In this document: positions 46,605 through 55,925 of the stretch, piece after piece
Layout of the letters: every line of letters starts with the position of its first letter
Position numbering within the stretch: the stretch's first letter is position 1
NCBI GenBank assembly: GCA_031265205.1
Contig: JAISCZ010000072.1
Location: 19,408-83,407 of the forward strand
Reading direction: 5' to 3'
DNA: 64,000 nucleotides
Source: Deltaproteobacteria bacterium
GTDB taxonomy: Bacteria; Desulfobacterota; Desulfarculia; Adiutricales; Adiutricaceae
Notes under the pieces: model-generated
What the model was told of the DNA's origin: nothing
Seen by the model: only the letters and a program-made list of their open reading frames with translations
Database searches by the model: none
Position numbers and translations under genes: made by a program

Positions 46605-47987
46605 TCATCGCCCCCCTTCCACGGCATCGCCCAAGCCCATACGGTATTTTATGTCGTAGTTGATGATGTAGTCAAGTTCCTCCTCCGTGAAGCCATAATG
46701 CCCAGCGAGGATGGCGTCGATCTCATCGGTAATGGGCTTTGAGAGTTTTGGTTGAAACATTTGCACATTAAGGCTACCATATTTTGGATATTTAATTATT
46801 TTCATATAGGAATTGTTTTGTAAGTTCTCTAACAAATCATTTGCCAAAAATACTAATCTGCCGCAAACGTTATCAGAGGTCAATATATCTTTCATATCAA
46901 ACGGGAATGATATAACTTCTCTCTTGCTGACATTTCTGCAATCAGAGTAGGCGATGAAATACCAGAAGAACAAGGAAGATAGATATACGCTATTTGCTAC
47001 GCTTCGTTCTTTATTAGAAGCAAAAAATAGACTCTTCAATTCAGATGTCTCTCTCTGGGTACCATTGGAATCAACAATTTTGGGCGCTTTATCGAGAAAT
47101 TGGACGAAATACCCTAGCTTGCGAGTATGATATAACACATTTTCGCTATTATTCACAAGGCGCGACAGCATTTGTCGATTTCTAAATAATTTACTGAGAA
47201 TTTCAACAGAAATTCTGTTCCCTATCTTCGGCACAGATGTGTTATGAATTAGACTATCAATAAGAGTGACATAGCTTATTCCATCAAAAAGGTACTCTCG
47301 AAGCTCAACATTCCAACGTTGGTATTTTGCCGAGAATATTGATTTAGTATTTGATCTCAGACATACAAAAATCGCTGTCTATTTTTCAATACCATCAAAT
47401 AGCATTCCTGGACGCTTTGAGTAAGAACTATACCAGAGCATACCGCAGTCTGATAACATCTTTCGTAGTATTGAAAATTTATCCGCGCTTATGAGCGAAA
47501 TTGGCGCTATCATAGATATAGCGCTTTCAGGTTTTGAAATTGTTTTCGCTCGTTCTATGACAAATGAGTACAAGTCACCGCAGGGCATTGTTTCATAATT
47601 TTGCAGGGTATAAGAATTCTTCACTTTGCTATATTCAACGTATGGCGGGTTGCCAATGATCACGTCAAAACCACCGTTTTCGGCAACTATCGAATAAAAC
47701 TCACTCACCCAATGAAAAGGCTGATAGCTGTTCCGCCATATTTCATCGGTCAAATTATCTTCATAATTGTTTTCGTGAAGAAGTATATCCAACGCGCTCC
47801 GTAACTTTGTTTGCCGCGTCGACAAGTCCGCTTTTGCTTCGTTGAAATCATCATTCCTATAGTCACCTTCGTCAAACCGCGATTGTTTGTATCGTGACAC
47901 AGCCTTGGACAGCGGTCTTCCGTCGGTATACAATAACGCCACTAGATCCGCGAGTTCCCCTTCTGAAACGCCTGCCTTCCGCGACAA
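46605..47987 (-). pseudogene. N6-adenine methylase / type IIG restriction enzyme remnant
   Basis: C-terminal 460 codons of an Eco57I-type methylase-specificity protein. The catalytic motif is FDVIIGNPPYVEYSKVKNSY. Before it come SELADLVALLYTDGR-like text and a helical stretch, after it ISMIAPISLISADKFSILRK and the target-recognition region ending LDYIINYDIKYRMG. The frame is continuous except for one TAG at 47379-47381 (DGIEK-stop-TAIFVCLRSN). The N-terminal nuclease half is missing: 5' of 47987 the sequence runs into a perfect palindrome at 48002-48040. Truncation plus stop make it non-functional as a complete enzyme. Confidence 0.8.
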
Positions 47988-48001
47988 ACTTCCAAGGCCG
48001 C

Positions 48002-48040
48002 CCTCGCGAGACGCTCCCTCCGCCTGAGCGTCTCGCGAGG
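48002..48040. repeat. Perfect 15-bp inverted repeat
   Basis: CCTCGCGAGACGCTC (48002-48016) is exactly complementary to GAGCGTCTCGCGAGG (48026-48040) with a 9-base spacer. There is no T-run, so it is not a simple terminator. It sits exactly where the methylase gene loses similarity. Confidence 0.85.
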
Positions 48041-48751
48041 TTCTATTGGGTGAAAAAGCCCTCGTGAAAAATGATTAAACGACAAGATCGCGCGAAGGCT
48101 CTTCCGCGGCCAGAACGCTAGTCAGTGGTCGCCTCTGGCGGCAAATATATACCATCTTCGCTCATTCCACAATATACAGGCAATTTTGTTTAATAATACG
48201 CCCCCAAGCGGCATAAAAAGTCGTAAACCGTATCTTCCTAGAAGCTTTTTCCTTAACCGTATAACCAAGCCTCCGGTCGCCGGAGAGGTCGCCTATATTT
48301 CTCTGGATTTTTCTTGCTACACTCATCAAGTGAGGGGTGGGAGACAACATTTTAGGGACGTATTCAATCACTTCGAATAACCAATACAGACGCTTTAGGA
48401 ACATAGATTGCATATATAAGAATTGAAGGTGGCGCTATATAGTATGCATTCGTTCATGAACGAGGCGTTGCCCATCAATGGGGGGAAAGCGCTCTACTCA
48501 CTGGGGCGGTTCCGGTCGGTCCACACGCTGAGGCTCGCTTCAGCCAATCCTGGGGATGGCCTGGGAGCGTGTGAGGGCTAGCCCAGGTCGTTTGACCCGA
48601 CCGGGTCATGAGTGAGGGTTTCGCAGCCCGCTCGTGCGAGCTGGCTGCGTCATGACCGGATTTGGCATTTTGGCGGGGCCAGCTCCTCCCAAGAATGGAT
48701 ACGTTAGGAGGCGTAACAGAGATTGTTAACTGGCTGACCTTAAAAATATTG
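48041..48751. other. Accessory DNA with one unassigned frame
   Basis: The minus-strand frame 48162-48413 (83 codons) contains PHLMSVARKIQRNIGDLSGD and looks protein-like, but I cannot place it and it lacks a clear ribosome site. 48475-48750 is GC-rich with AGCTGGC...GCCAGCT pairing at about 48638-48690, possibly a leader structure of the following gene. The 228-codon minus-strand frame from 49161 to 48475 is a shadow of the 18-bp repeats. Confidence 0.3.
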
Positions 48752-48780
48752 TTGACAAACGCCAGCGCTAGGGATATAAG
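48752..48780 (+). promoter_or_regulatory. Strong sigma-70 promoter of the hexapeptide-repeat gene
   Basis: TTGACA at 48752-48757 and TATAAG at 48775-48780 are separated by exactly 17 bp. The gene's TTG start with AGGAGG lies about 75 bp downstream. Confidence 0.75.
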
Positions 48781-48854
48781 GTTGTAGCAATAGTTTTTCT
48801 TTCTACCTGTCATTGCTCTTTCTACGTGGTCGCGAAGCCAGTAGGAGGACAAAA

Positions 48855-49182
48855 TTGACAAAGGGGAACAAGACTGGCATGGCGAACAGGGCAGGCTTGG
48901 TTTTATCAATATTCCTGGCGGGCATGATATTTCTGGCAATTCCAGATGCCCAGGGGACATCCTCCTTCCTGGGGCTCTCACCCCCCCGGGGCACCTCAGT
49001 CTCCCAGGGCAACTCAGTCGCCCAAGGGAGTTCCTCCGTCCAAGGGGACTCACCCCTCCAGGAGAGGTCAACCGTTCAAGGGAATTTCGGTATCCGGGGA
49101 AGTTTAACCCATCAGGAAATCTCATCCCTCCAGGGGAGTTCGGAATACCTTCACAGCTCATCAGGCTCCCTTGAAATCCTGG
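48855..49182 (+). pseudogene. Secreted hexapeptide-repeat protein, cut by an IS
   Basis: TTG 48855 follows a perfect AGGAGG at 6-base spacing and a strong promoter. The product starts MTKGNKTGMANR, then a signal peptide core GLVLSIFLAGMIFLAI with a likely cleavage near DAQG. After TSSFLGLSPP come nine hexapeptide repeats of consensus QGxSxV (48987-49148) and a Ser-rich stretch. The frame then runs without a stop into the IS1634-like element and its transposase, producing a 658-residue composite frame from the upstream start at 48813. The host gene's 3' part is not visible past the IS. Function unknown; such repeats suggest an exported fibrous or surface protein. Confidence 0.7.
48987..49148 (+). 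repeat. 18-bp coding tandem repeat, nine units
   Basis: Nine in-frame 18-bp units encode RGTSVS, QGNSVA, QGSSSV, QGDSPL, QERSTV, QGNFGI, RGSLTH, QEISSL and QGSSEY. Each starts CAG/CAA (or CGG) plus GGN. The first units are most alike and later ones more degenerate. Confidence 0.88.
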
Positions 49183-50812
49183 ATAACCATAATTTAAATC
49201 ACATTTCTACTAAAACAGTGTTGGGCATTCAACCAGGTTGTTATGAGGAAACTACTATGGGAAAAGGGTACATAAGAATTGAAACTAAGGGCCAAAAACA
49301 GTACGCAACGCATTTTATATCAAGGCGAGATGGCAATCGAGTAATAAATACAACTCAGTATCTAGGTACACCTATTGATTTAGAAAATGGTATTTTTCAT
49401 AGCCGTGATCGCGGTACGTTTTGCTATGATATTGAAAATGGATTTGCTAATGTCCCTCAACAGTTACTCGATAAAATTAACTCATCCAACAATTCTTTAA
49501 TTATGCCATTTAACACAAATATAAGAAGTTCGTTAGAGTTCGGCAGTGCATGGCTTGTCGATGAAATGATTAAGCAAACAGGATATTATACTGTTTTAAA
49601 CAATATTATTCCTGACGAAACAGATACGCTTCTTGCATACATATTGTTTAGGCTTTTCAATAAACAAGAACCGAGTTGTAATGCTTTCAGTTGGTATCGC
49701 GGTTCATACGCAAATATCTTGTATCCTAGTGCTGTTCTTGATTCACCATCCATATCAAATTTTCTATTAAAATTGGGAAATAATGACGTATTGCATAATT
49801 TTTTCCACCGGCACTTGGATTATTTAGCAAATACGGGTATTCTTAAATTTAAAAGTTCTGGTTATATTCTTATCGATAGTACGGATGTTAAAAATGTTAT
49901 TAAAATGCCTCAAACTGCGCTCATAAAGCGTAAAGGGTCGTTGAAAAAATCTACAAAATTAATCTATGCTATTGATAGAATTTCAAATATTCCACTAATA
50001 TTTAGATGTTTAGATGGGAATATTGTTGATGTATCAACATTAATTAACACTGTTGCATTACTTAAGTCATATGGATTCAATATCAAGCATGGTATTGTTG
50101 ATGCGGGGTATTATTCGCGTAATAATATATCTGAATTATATAATAACAAAATTCCATTTATAATTAGACTCATTTCCAATACAACTCTTTATCAAAATTT
50201 GTTGGAAAAATATTCTAAAAATATCTGTATTTCAAAAAATTCTCTGTTTCAGGATGATCGTTTGCTATATGGGAAAAAAGAAAAGGTTAATATATTTGGC
50301 CACACAGGTTATGCGTATGTGTTGGTAGATTTTGATAAAAAAAATCAAAGAACTTATAAGTATGAATTTCGTAAACATTACGGTCAAAAAAAGGCAAATA
50401 TCGAAGATGAATCAGATAATTTTGGGACTTTCATCATCTTATCATCCACAAATATCCCTATTAAAGAGGTGCTTCCACTATATTACACCAGGCAAAAAAT
50501 TGAACAGGTATTTGATGTCTCTAAAAACAATACAAGCTTACAGCCACCAAGAGTACATTATTTTGAAAGGTATAAGGGGCATGTAATGATTAATTTTATT
50601 AGCACAACTTTGTATCTTATGCTTAATAAACTTCTTGAAAAGAGCAAATATAACGCCAGTCGTGCTTTGTATGAGATGAATAGACTTACCATTAATATGG
50701 AAAACGGAAAACCCTATTCCATTGAAGAGAGAAACAAAGACGCTAACGTGATTATTCAAACACTTAACTTTAAGCTTCCTGTGGTATAAATTTTGCTATT
50801 AATTTATGTTAT
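49183..50812 (+). mobile_element. IS1634-like insertion sequence
   Basis: AT-rich block inserted into the repeat-protein gene. The edges carry a weak inverted repeat: ATAACCATAATTTAA at 49183-49197 against the complement of TTAATTTATGTTAT at 50799-50812, with one gap and a mismatch. The exact ends and any target duplication were not resolved. Confidence 0.55.
49257..50789 (+). CDS. IS1634-family (IS4 superfamily) transposase
   Basis: A 510-residue DDE transposase starting at ATG 49257 (MGKGYIRIETKGQKQYATHF), with GAGGA 8 bases upstream. The composite frame that begins at 48813 is not used because it belongs to the interrupted host gene. Catalytic parts: ILIDSTDVKNV (first Asp), GIVDAGYYSRNN (second Asp) and the YREK-type signature YYTRQKIEQVFDVSK with the Glu. 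Ser/Asn/Ile-rich AT-biased codon use contrasts sharply with the chromosome. No lesion is seen, so it may be active, and it is probably the most recent insertion in the window. Confidence 0.9.
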   Translation: MGKGYIRIETKGQKQYATHFISRRDGNRVINTTQYLGTPIDLENGIFHSRDRGTFCYDIENGFANVPQQLLDKINSSNNSLIMPFNTNIRSSLEFGSAWLVDEMIKQTGYYTVLNNIIPDETDTLLAYILFRLFNKQEPSCNAFSWYRGSYANILYPSAVLDSPSISNFLLKLGNNDVLHNFFHRHLDYLANTGILKFKSSGYILIDSTDVKNVIKMPQTALIKRKGSLKKSTKLIYAIDRISNIPLIFRCLDGNIVDVSTLINTVALLKSYGFNIKHGIVDAGYYSRNNISELYNNKIPFIIRLISNTTLYQNLLEKYSKNICISKNSLFQDDRLLYGKKEKVNIFGHTGYAYVLVDFDKKNQRTYKYEFRKHYGQKKANIEDESDNFGTFIILSSTNIPIKEVLPLYYTRQKIEQVFDVSKNNTSLQPPRVHYFERYKGHVMINFISTTLYLMLNKLLEKSKYNASRALYEMNRLTINMENGKPYSIEERNKDANVIIQTLNFKLPVV

Positions 50813-51257
50813 GCTTTGGAATTGCTCTCTCTGTAGCAAGAAAAATTCCAGAGAAATATAGGTCGCTCTTTCCGCCCCTATCTTTCTAATCCTTTCCGCG
50901 CCCCCGCCTCCTAAAAGATCTCCCTCTTCGCGCGAAAAGCCTCTGTGGATGTCTTTCAAAGTTTTTCCCAAAGGGTTTTCGCGCCTTTTCCTTACCTCTT
51001 GAGACGCGCCGCCCTTCCTTCCGCCACGAGGAAACTCTCCTTTTTCGCCCCCTTCCTCACCCGCGCGCGCGAGCCCGCCCAAGCGCCCCAGCGGGGCCCC
51101 AGGGGCCGGGGACGCGGTCGCGCCCCCAGGGGGCCTTCCCATTTGGAATTAAGTCCCTCTCTGCTTTATATTATAAGCGAAAACGCGCGCGTCTCTCCCG
51201 TTCCTTGGGGACCCCGTGGCCCCCATTTTCTCTCCCGCGCGCCAGAGGAAAGATTTT
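50813..51257. other. Intergenic, island edge to sugar cluster
   Basis: 445 bp of GC-rich DNA with no gene. The composition returns to the chromosomal CGCG-rich type at about 50880. Possible promoter text for the sugar cluster lies near 51140-51190 (TTTATATTATAAGC), but no complete pair is clear. Confidence 0.4.
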
Positions 51258-52250
51258 ATGGCTTCCTTTCGCGGCCCCCGGATCGCCGTCTTGGGCGGCG
51301 CCGGGTATATCGGTTACGCGGTGACGCGCCAGCTGCTCTCGGAGGGCCACGAGGTCCTCGCGGTGGACTCTTTAATCCACGGGCCTCAGGATTTGGAGGC
51401 TTTACGCGCCTATCCCGGGTTTTCTTTCATTGAGGGGGACCTGCGCGACCTGACGCTCATGAATAAGATCGCGCGCGAAAGCGAGGCCATCGTTTTATTG
51501 GCCGCGCTGGTGGGGGAGCCGGCCTGCGCCCGGGATCCCGACGAAACGGTCGCGGTCAATTACCTCGCGCCCCTCGCCATTTTGGAAAGCGCCCTTTACC
51601 ACGGCCGCGTCTCCCGTTTTCTCTTCGCCTCCACTGACTCCTGCTACGGCCAAAGGCCCGGCGAAAAACTCGACGAGGAGGCGCCTTTGCGGCCCCTTTC
51701 CCTCTACGCCTCCCTCAAAGCCTCATTTGAAAAAGAACTCTTGCTTCGCGCGCGGGGACGCTTTCTCTCCCCCACCGTTTTAAGGCTCGCCACGGTCTTC
51801 GGGCTCTCCCAAAGGACGCGCTTCGATCTGGCCGTCAACCTGCTCGCCCGGGAGGCCACTTTGCGCGAAAAGGCTAAAATCTTTTCCGGGGAACAGTGGC
51901 GGCCCCTCGTCCACGCCCGCGACGCGGCCCTGGCCTTCGCCCTGGCCCTCGACGCGCCCTTGAAGAAGGTTCGGGGGGAAATCTTTAACGTGGGGGCCGA
52001 CGCGCAGAACGTCCAGTTTAAGGCGCTCGGGGAGATCATCCAAAAGGCCGTCCCCCGCTCGCGGATAGAATTTGTCCCCGGCGCCCCCGACCTGCGCGAT
52101 TATTTCGTGAGTTTCCAAAAGATTCGCGAGGTTCTGGGTTTTAAACCCCAAGTATCGATCCCCGAGGGAATCGCCGAAATCCGCGAGGCCCTCTTAAAGG
52201 GACTGATTCCCGACCCTTACTCCCCCTTTCTCACCAATTGCCACGGCTAA
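51258..52250 (+). CDS. NAD-dependent epimerase/dehydratase (nucleotide-sugar type)
   Basis: Extended short-chain dehydrogenase of 330 residues. The Rossmann NAD site is VLGGAGYIGYAV near 10-21, acidic DS ends strand 2, the catalytic Ser/Thr region is LFASTDSCYGQ and the active-site pair is Tyr150/Lys154 in LYASLKASF. The C-terminal part has RPLVHARDAALAF and a GEIFNVG motif typical of sugar-nucleotide epimerases and dehydratases. ATG 51258 follows AGAGGAAAG. It begins a plus-strand set of five genes for surface-sugar synthesis. The sugar handled cannot be fixed from sequence. Confidence 0.9.
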   Translation: MASFRGPRIAVLGGAGYIGYAVTRQLLSEGHEVLAVDSLIHGPQDLEALRAYPGFSFIEGDLRDLTLMNKIARESEAIVLLAALVGEPACARDPDETVAVNYLAPLAILESALYHGRVSRFLFASTDSCYGQRPGEKLDEEAPLRPLSLYASLKASFEKELLLRARGRFLSPTVLRLATVFGLSQRTRFDLAVNLLAREATLREKAKIFSGEQWRPLVHARDAALAFALALDAPLKKVRGEIFNVGADAQNVQFKALGEIIQKAVPRSRIEFVPGAPDLRDYFVSFQKIREVLGFKPQVSIPEGIAEIREALLKGLIPDPYSPFLTNCHG

Positions 52251-52556
52251 ACCCTAAACCGCCCGCTTCTCCCCTTTTCCTCGCCCCCCCCAAGCGGGCG
52301 AGAGATTGCCGACTCTCCTTTCCCAGCAAAGATAACGTAGCCGCTTTAAGGAAACGGAGAGACTCTCGCCGGGCGAGAAAGCGCCCGCGCGGGGGAGCGA
52401 AAGCGAGGCCGCGCCGGGTGGCCGCGGTCCCGGGCGAAGCGCCAAGGCCTTCCGCCCATTCGTGGAGGCGGTCATTATGAGCGACTTTCAAACTTTGGCC
52501 AGGAGGGCGCGATTCCTCCCCGGAACTCTTTCCGGGGACTTCTTCGCGCGAGACTT
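52251..52556. other. Intergenic, no gene seen
   Basis: 306 bp between the epimerase and aminotransferase genes. The overlapping frames on both strands are Arg/Ala-rich and look like chance. The sequence just before 52557 contains CGCGCGAGAC but no good ribosome site. Confidence 0.35.
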
Positions 52557-53849
52557 ATGACCCCCGCGAGAGAGACCTATCCCCAACCCCTCCCCCAATT
52601 TCTCCCCTTCGCGCCCCCCCTGGTGGGCCCGGAGGAGCTGCGGGAAATAGCCTCGACCCTCGAGTCCGGATGGCTCACCCTCGGTCCCAAGACCGAGGCC
52701 TTTGAAAAGGCCATGGCGGCCTATTTAGGCGCCCCCGAAACCTTAGCCGTCTCCTCCTGCACGGCGGCGCTGCACTTGGTTCTGCGGGCCCTGGAAATCG
52801 GCCCGGGGGACGCGGTCATCACCACCCCCCTCACCTTCGTGTCCACGGCCCACGCCATTTTATACGTCGGGGCTTATCCCCTCTTCGTGGATATCGACAG
52901 CCAACTCGGCAATCTTTCCGCCGCCAAGGTGAGCGCCTTTTTGGACAAGAGCGCGCGACCGGGCCCCGACGGCCGTTACGTCCACCGGGATAGCGGTAAA
53001 ATTATCAAGGCCATCCTCCCCGTCCACTACGGGGGCTTCCCCCTGGATTCGACCGCCTTTAGGGAACTGGCCCTCCAACGCCGCCTCCACATCCTGGAGG
53101 ACGCGGCCCACGCCCTCGGCGCCCAAAGGGGAAACGCCAAAGTCGGTGGCCAGGAACTCCTCGCCCCCCTCGGCGAGGGACTCCACGCCTTAAGCGCTTT
53201 TTCCTTTTACGCGACCAAAAATCTCACCACCGCCGAAGGGGGCCTGCTCGCGGGCTCCCCGGAGATCCTCCAAAAGACCCGCGTCCTCTCCTCCTACGGG
53301 ATCTCGGACTCCCGCCGGGTTTGGTCCCGCCGCCACGATCCCTTAGGCCCTCCGCCCCCCGCCTGGGACTACGACGTGGAGGCCTTAGGCTTCAAAAACA
53401 ACTTTACCGATATCCAGGCCTCCATGGGCCTCATTCAGCTCAAAAATTTCCCCCTGGCCCAGGCCAAAAGGGAGCGCCTCGCCGCTATTTACGAGCGCGC
53501 CTTTCAGTCCTTGGGCGATCTGGCCATCCTCCCCCAAAAAGAAGAGGACACCATCCCCTCCTGGCATCTCTATCCTCTCCGGCTCGTCCCGGAAAAACTC
53601 GCCCTTTCCCGCGACGCGCTCAAAGAAAAACTCCTGGACCTCAATATCGGGACCAGCGTCATGTTTAGGCCCGTCCACACCTTTTCTTTTTACCGCGATT
53701 TTTTAAAAATACCCTTGGGGACTTACCCCGAGGCCGAACGTTTTTTCGAGACCACTTTGAGCCTCCCGCTCTCCCCCAAACATTCCGAGAGCCAAATCGA
53801 GGAGGCCAGCCACAAAATCCGCGCGCTGCTCCTCTATTACGCGCGCTGA
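52557..53849 (+). CDS. DegT/DnrJ/EryC1/StrS-type sugar aminotransferase
   Basis: PLP-dependent enzyme that aminates a keto-sugar nucleotide, 430 residues. It shows the ArnB/WecE-like order: LVGPEELREIASTLESGWLT, GPKTEAFEKAM, VSSCTAALHL, ITTPLTFVSTAHAI, VDIDS, ILPVHYGGFP, LEDAAHALGA and the PLP lysine near 221 in SFYATKNLTTAEGG. A late ITDIQASMGL-type motif appears as NFTDIQASMGL. ATG 52557 starts right after a stop in the GC-rich spacer. Together with the epimerase, it likely makes an amino-sugar for lipopolysaccharide, capsule or glycan. Intact. Confidence 0.93.
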   Translation: MTPARETYPQPLPQFLPFAPPLVGPEELREIASTLESGWLTLGPKTEAFEKAMAAYLGAPETLAVSSCTAALHLVLRALEIGPGDAVITTPLTFVSTAHAILYVGAYPLFVDIDSQLGNLSAAKVSAFLDKSARPGPDGRYVHRDSGKIIKAILPVHYGGFPLDSTAFRELALQRRLHILEDAAHALGAQRGNAKVGGQELLAPLGEGLHALSAFSFYATKNLTTAEGGLLAGSPEILQKTRVLSSYGISDSRRVWSRRHDPLGPPPPAWDYDVEALGFKNNFTDIQASMGLIQLKNFPLAQAKRERLAAIYERAFQSLGDLAILPQKEEDTIPSWHLYPLRLVPEKLALSRDALKEKLLDLNIGTSVMFRPVHTFSFYRDFLKIPLGTYPEAERFFETTLSLPLSPKHSESQIEEASHKIRALLLYYAR

Positions 53850-53882
53850 AATCGCCTCTTTTCCCTTTGACGAGCGCCGCCC

Positions 53883-54608
53883 ATGCCCACGACCCCCCAC
53901 GCGCCCCCTGACGCCCCCCCCAGCTCCGATTACCGCGATTACTTTATCCGCGACGGAGTCCATCTTGGGCTTTACGAGGAGATGTACCGCGCCTGCCCCG
54001 ATCCCTGGCGGATCGAGGAACTCGGGGCCCGCGTGGACATGCGCGCCGCCGTCGCCCTCCTCGGCGCTTTCCCCAAGGATTTGCCCCAGGCGCGCGTCCT
54101 GGACGCCGGGGCGGGAACCGGGCTTTTCGCCAGCCTCGTCATTGATTGCCTCATGGAGTTTTATCCCCATAGTCTCCATTACGCCCTCGCGGACGTCTCC
54201 CCCACCGCCCTCTCCCGCGCCCGCGCGCGTTTCGAGGCTCCGGATAAAAAGCGCCTTCTCCCTTGTCTCCAATTCGCGGCCCTGGACTTGCGCGCCCTTA
54301 CCCCCGCGAATTCCCCGTGGCCTTTGGGATCGCTGGACCTTATCGTCCTCGCGCAAACCCTCTGGGGCCTTTTGGAAAATCTGGATTCCACCCTCGCCTC
54401 CCTCGCCTCCCTCCTGGCGCCGGGGGGCCATTTTCTCGTCAGCCAACACTTTCCCGGGGAAAAGCAGCGATACGGTCGGGATATCGTCCGCTCGCCCCGG
54501 GATCTCCAAAAACGCCTCCGCGCGGCGGGTCTTACGCCGCTCCATTCCGTCCACGTCGACCCGGAAACCAATTGGCATTGGGGAAGCTTATGGAACCGCC
54601 CCTCCTAA
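53883..54608 (+). CDS. Class I SAM-dependent methyltransferase
   Basis: A 241-residue methyltransferase. Motif I is VLDAGAGTGLFASLVIDCL near 64-82, the acidic loop YALADVSPTAL follows, and motif IV/V is LDLIVLAQTLWGLLENLD with LLAPGGHFLVSQHFPG. It has a short N-terminal helical cap. It lies 33 bp after the aminotransferase gene and its end overlaps the next methyltransferase gene by 19 bp, so the genes are co-transcribed. Likely an N- or O-methylation of the sugar made here; the substrate is inferred only from context. Confidence 0.85.
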   Translation: MPTTPHAPPDAPPSSDYRDYFIRDGVHLGLYEEMYRACPDPWRIEELGARVDMRAAVALLGAFPKDLPQARVLDAGAGTGLFASLVIDCLMEFYPHSLHYALADVSPTALSRARARFEAPDKKRLLPCLQFAALDLRALTPANSPWPLGSLDLIVLAQTLWGLLENLDSTLASLASLLAPGGHFLVSQHFPGEKQRYGRDIVRSPRDLQKRLRAAGLTPLHSVHVDPETNWHWGSLWNRPS

Positions 54609-55567
54609 CCTATACCCCCCAGTGCCGCTGGTGCGGGAAAGGCCCCTTAACCTTCCAGTATATCTTTGACCGCGAGCTCGGCTTAAAGGATCTTATCCCT
54701 TTGGACCGCTTCGTCATGGAGCGCTGCGAGGCCTGCGGAACCTTCCAGGTCAATCCCCACCCCGGGGAAAGCCTCGCCCGCGCCTATTTCCAAAGGCCCG
54801 AGCTTTACCTCCAAGCGGCGGACCCCGACGGAGCCGTCGGCTCCAATATAGCGCGGGCGGAAGCGAGGCGCGGCGAATACCAGGAATACGTCGCCGCCAC
54901 GCTCGCGCGCCTCCCGGAGGGGGGCGCGATTCTGGATATCGGGGCGGGAACCGGGCTCGCCCTCTCGCTCTTCCCGGACCGCTACCGCCGCGTGGCCGTG
55001 GAGCCTAACCCGCTGGCGGCCCAAAAATGCCGCGAGCGGGGCCTCGACGTTCTGGAGGACTGGGCCGAAACCCTCAAAGCCCCGCGGGAGCCCCTTTGCG
55101 CCCTCATCTTTAACCAAAGCCTGGACCATTTCCCCCGCCCCGACCTGATGTTGGGTAGGGCCTTAAACTGGCTGGCCCCCGGGGGCCTCATTCTCCTGAC
55201 GGGCCTTGTCAACCCAAACGGCGTCGCGGCCCGAATCACCGGTCCCGCGCACCGCCTCTGGCACCCCTTTCACCAGGTCTATCCTCCCCGGGACGCTCTC
55301 GCCGCCAAACTGCGCGCCCACGGCTTTCGGACGCTCGCTTTCTGGCGCCCTTATTTCCATACCCCCCACGGCTCCTGTTGGGCCCTCGCCAAAGGAATCT
55401 ACCAACTCGCCAAGGCCTGGGCCCTCCAAAGCCGGGTAGGCGTGCCTTCCCCACCCTGGCCGGGCAGCGTCTACGGCTTATTGGCCCAAAAAACCCTCCT
55501 CTTCCAACCCCTCCCGGCCCTGGATGTCTCCCGGCGGGACCAAAAGCCCCTCTCCACCACGCCGTGA
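54590..55567 (+). CDS. SAM-dependent methyltransferase with zinc-finger-like N-terminus
   Basis: 325 residues. I chose ATG 54590 (MEPPLLTYTPQCRWCGKGPL) because it gives the usual cysteine-rich head: CRWC near 12-15 and CEAC near 46-49, as in the Methyltransf_13/14 sugar C-methyltransferases. The SAM domain follows: ILDIGAGTGLALSLF, VAVEPNPLA and ALIFNQSLDHFPRPDLMLGR with LAPGGLILLTGL. Longer frames upstream run through the preceding gene in the wrong frame. GGGGAAGCTT precedes the ATG. Overlap with the upstream gene suggests coupled translation. Probably modifies a nucleotide sugar or glycan. Confidence 0.85.
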   Translation: MEPPLLTYTPQCRWCGKGPLTFQYIFDRELGLKDLIPLDRFVMERCEACGTFQVNPHPGESLARAYFQRPELYLQAADPDGAVGSNIARAEARRGEYQEYVAATLARLPEGGAILDIGAGTGLALSLFPDRYRRVAVEPNPLAAQKCRERGLDVLEDWAETLKAPREPLCALIFNQSLDHFPRPDLMLGRALNWLAPGGLILLTGLVNPNGVAARITGPAHRLWHPFHQVYPPRDALAAKLRAHGFRTLAFWRPYFHTPHGSCWALAKGIYQLAKAWALQSRVGVPSPPWPGSVYGLLAQKTLLFQPLPALDVSRRDQKPLSTTP

Positions 55568-55925
55568 TTTACCCCCTCGCGCGCCTTTCCTTACGCCAGG
55601 AAAGGCGCGCCGCTTTTGGAAAATTCCCTTGAACGCGGTCGCCGGGCTTTGGAGCGCCACGCGTTCCCCCATCGCGGCGCGACCGCCCCTGCCGCGCGAC
55701 TTTTTTGTTTTTTCCTCTTTTTGAATTTTTTTCATCTTTTTTATTTTTTTTGCCCTTTTGTCTCTTTTTCCGCTCTTTCCCCCAAGTATCTTTTCTCGCG
55801 CCGCGCGGGCGCTTTTGGCGCCCTTTAGCCGTTTCGCGGCCTTTCGCGGCGCGCGGCGCCCCCCTCTTTTCCCTTCCCCACGCTCGGGCTTCCCCTTAAG
55901 AACGCCCAAAAGCTGAAAGTTAACG
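55568..55925. other. Intergenic with pyrimidine-rich tract
   Basis: 358 bp with a strikingly C/T-rich plus strand (55690-55800: TTTTTTG, TTTCATCTTTTTTATTTTTT, CCCCC). No hairpin precedes the T-runs clearly enough to call a terminator. No gene. A promoter for the asparagine-synthase-like gene may lie near 55880-55920. Confidence 0.35.

Noticed and set aside
38251..47987. Stop-codon reassignment (TAG or TAA read as sense)
   Set aside because: Lesions include TAG, TAA and TGA plus many frameshifts, occur only in accessory genes, and housekeeping genes use all three stops normally.
48475..49161. 228-codon minus-strand frame with Gly/Pro-rich repeats
   Set aside because: It is the antisense of the 18-bp repeat array and signal peptide of the plus-strand gene, which has a promoter, ribosome site and signal peptide; the minus frame has none.
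48813..50789. A genuine 658-residue fusion of a secreted repeat protein and a transposase
   Set aside because: The transposase has its own ATG (49257) and ribosome site, and a weak inverted repeat marks an IS edge in between; simple insertion with an accidental open junction explains it better.
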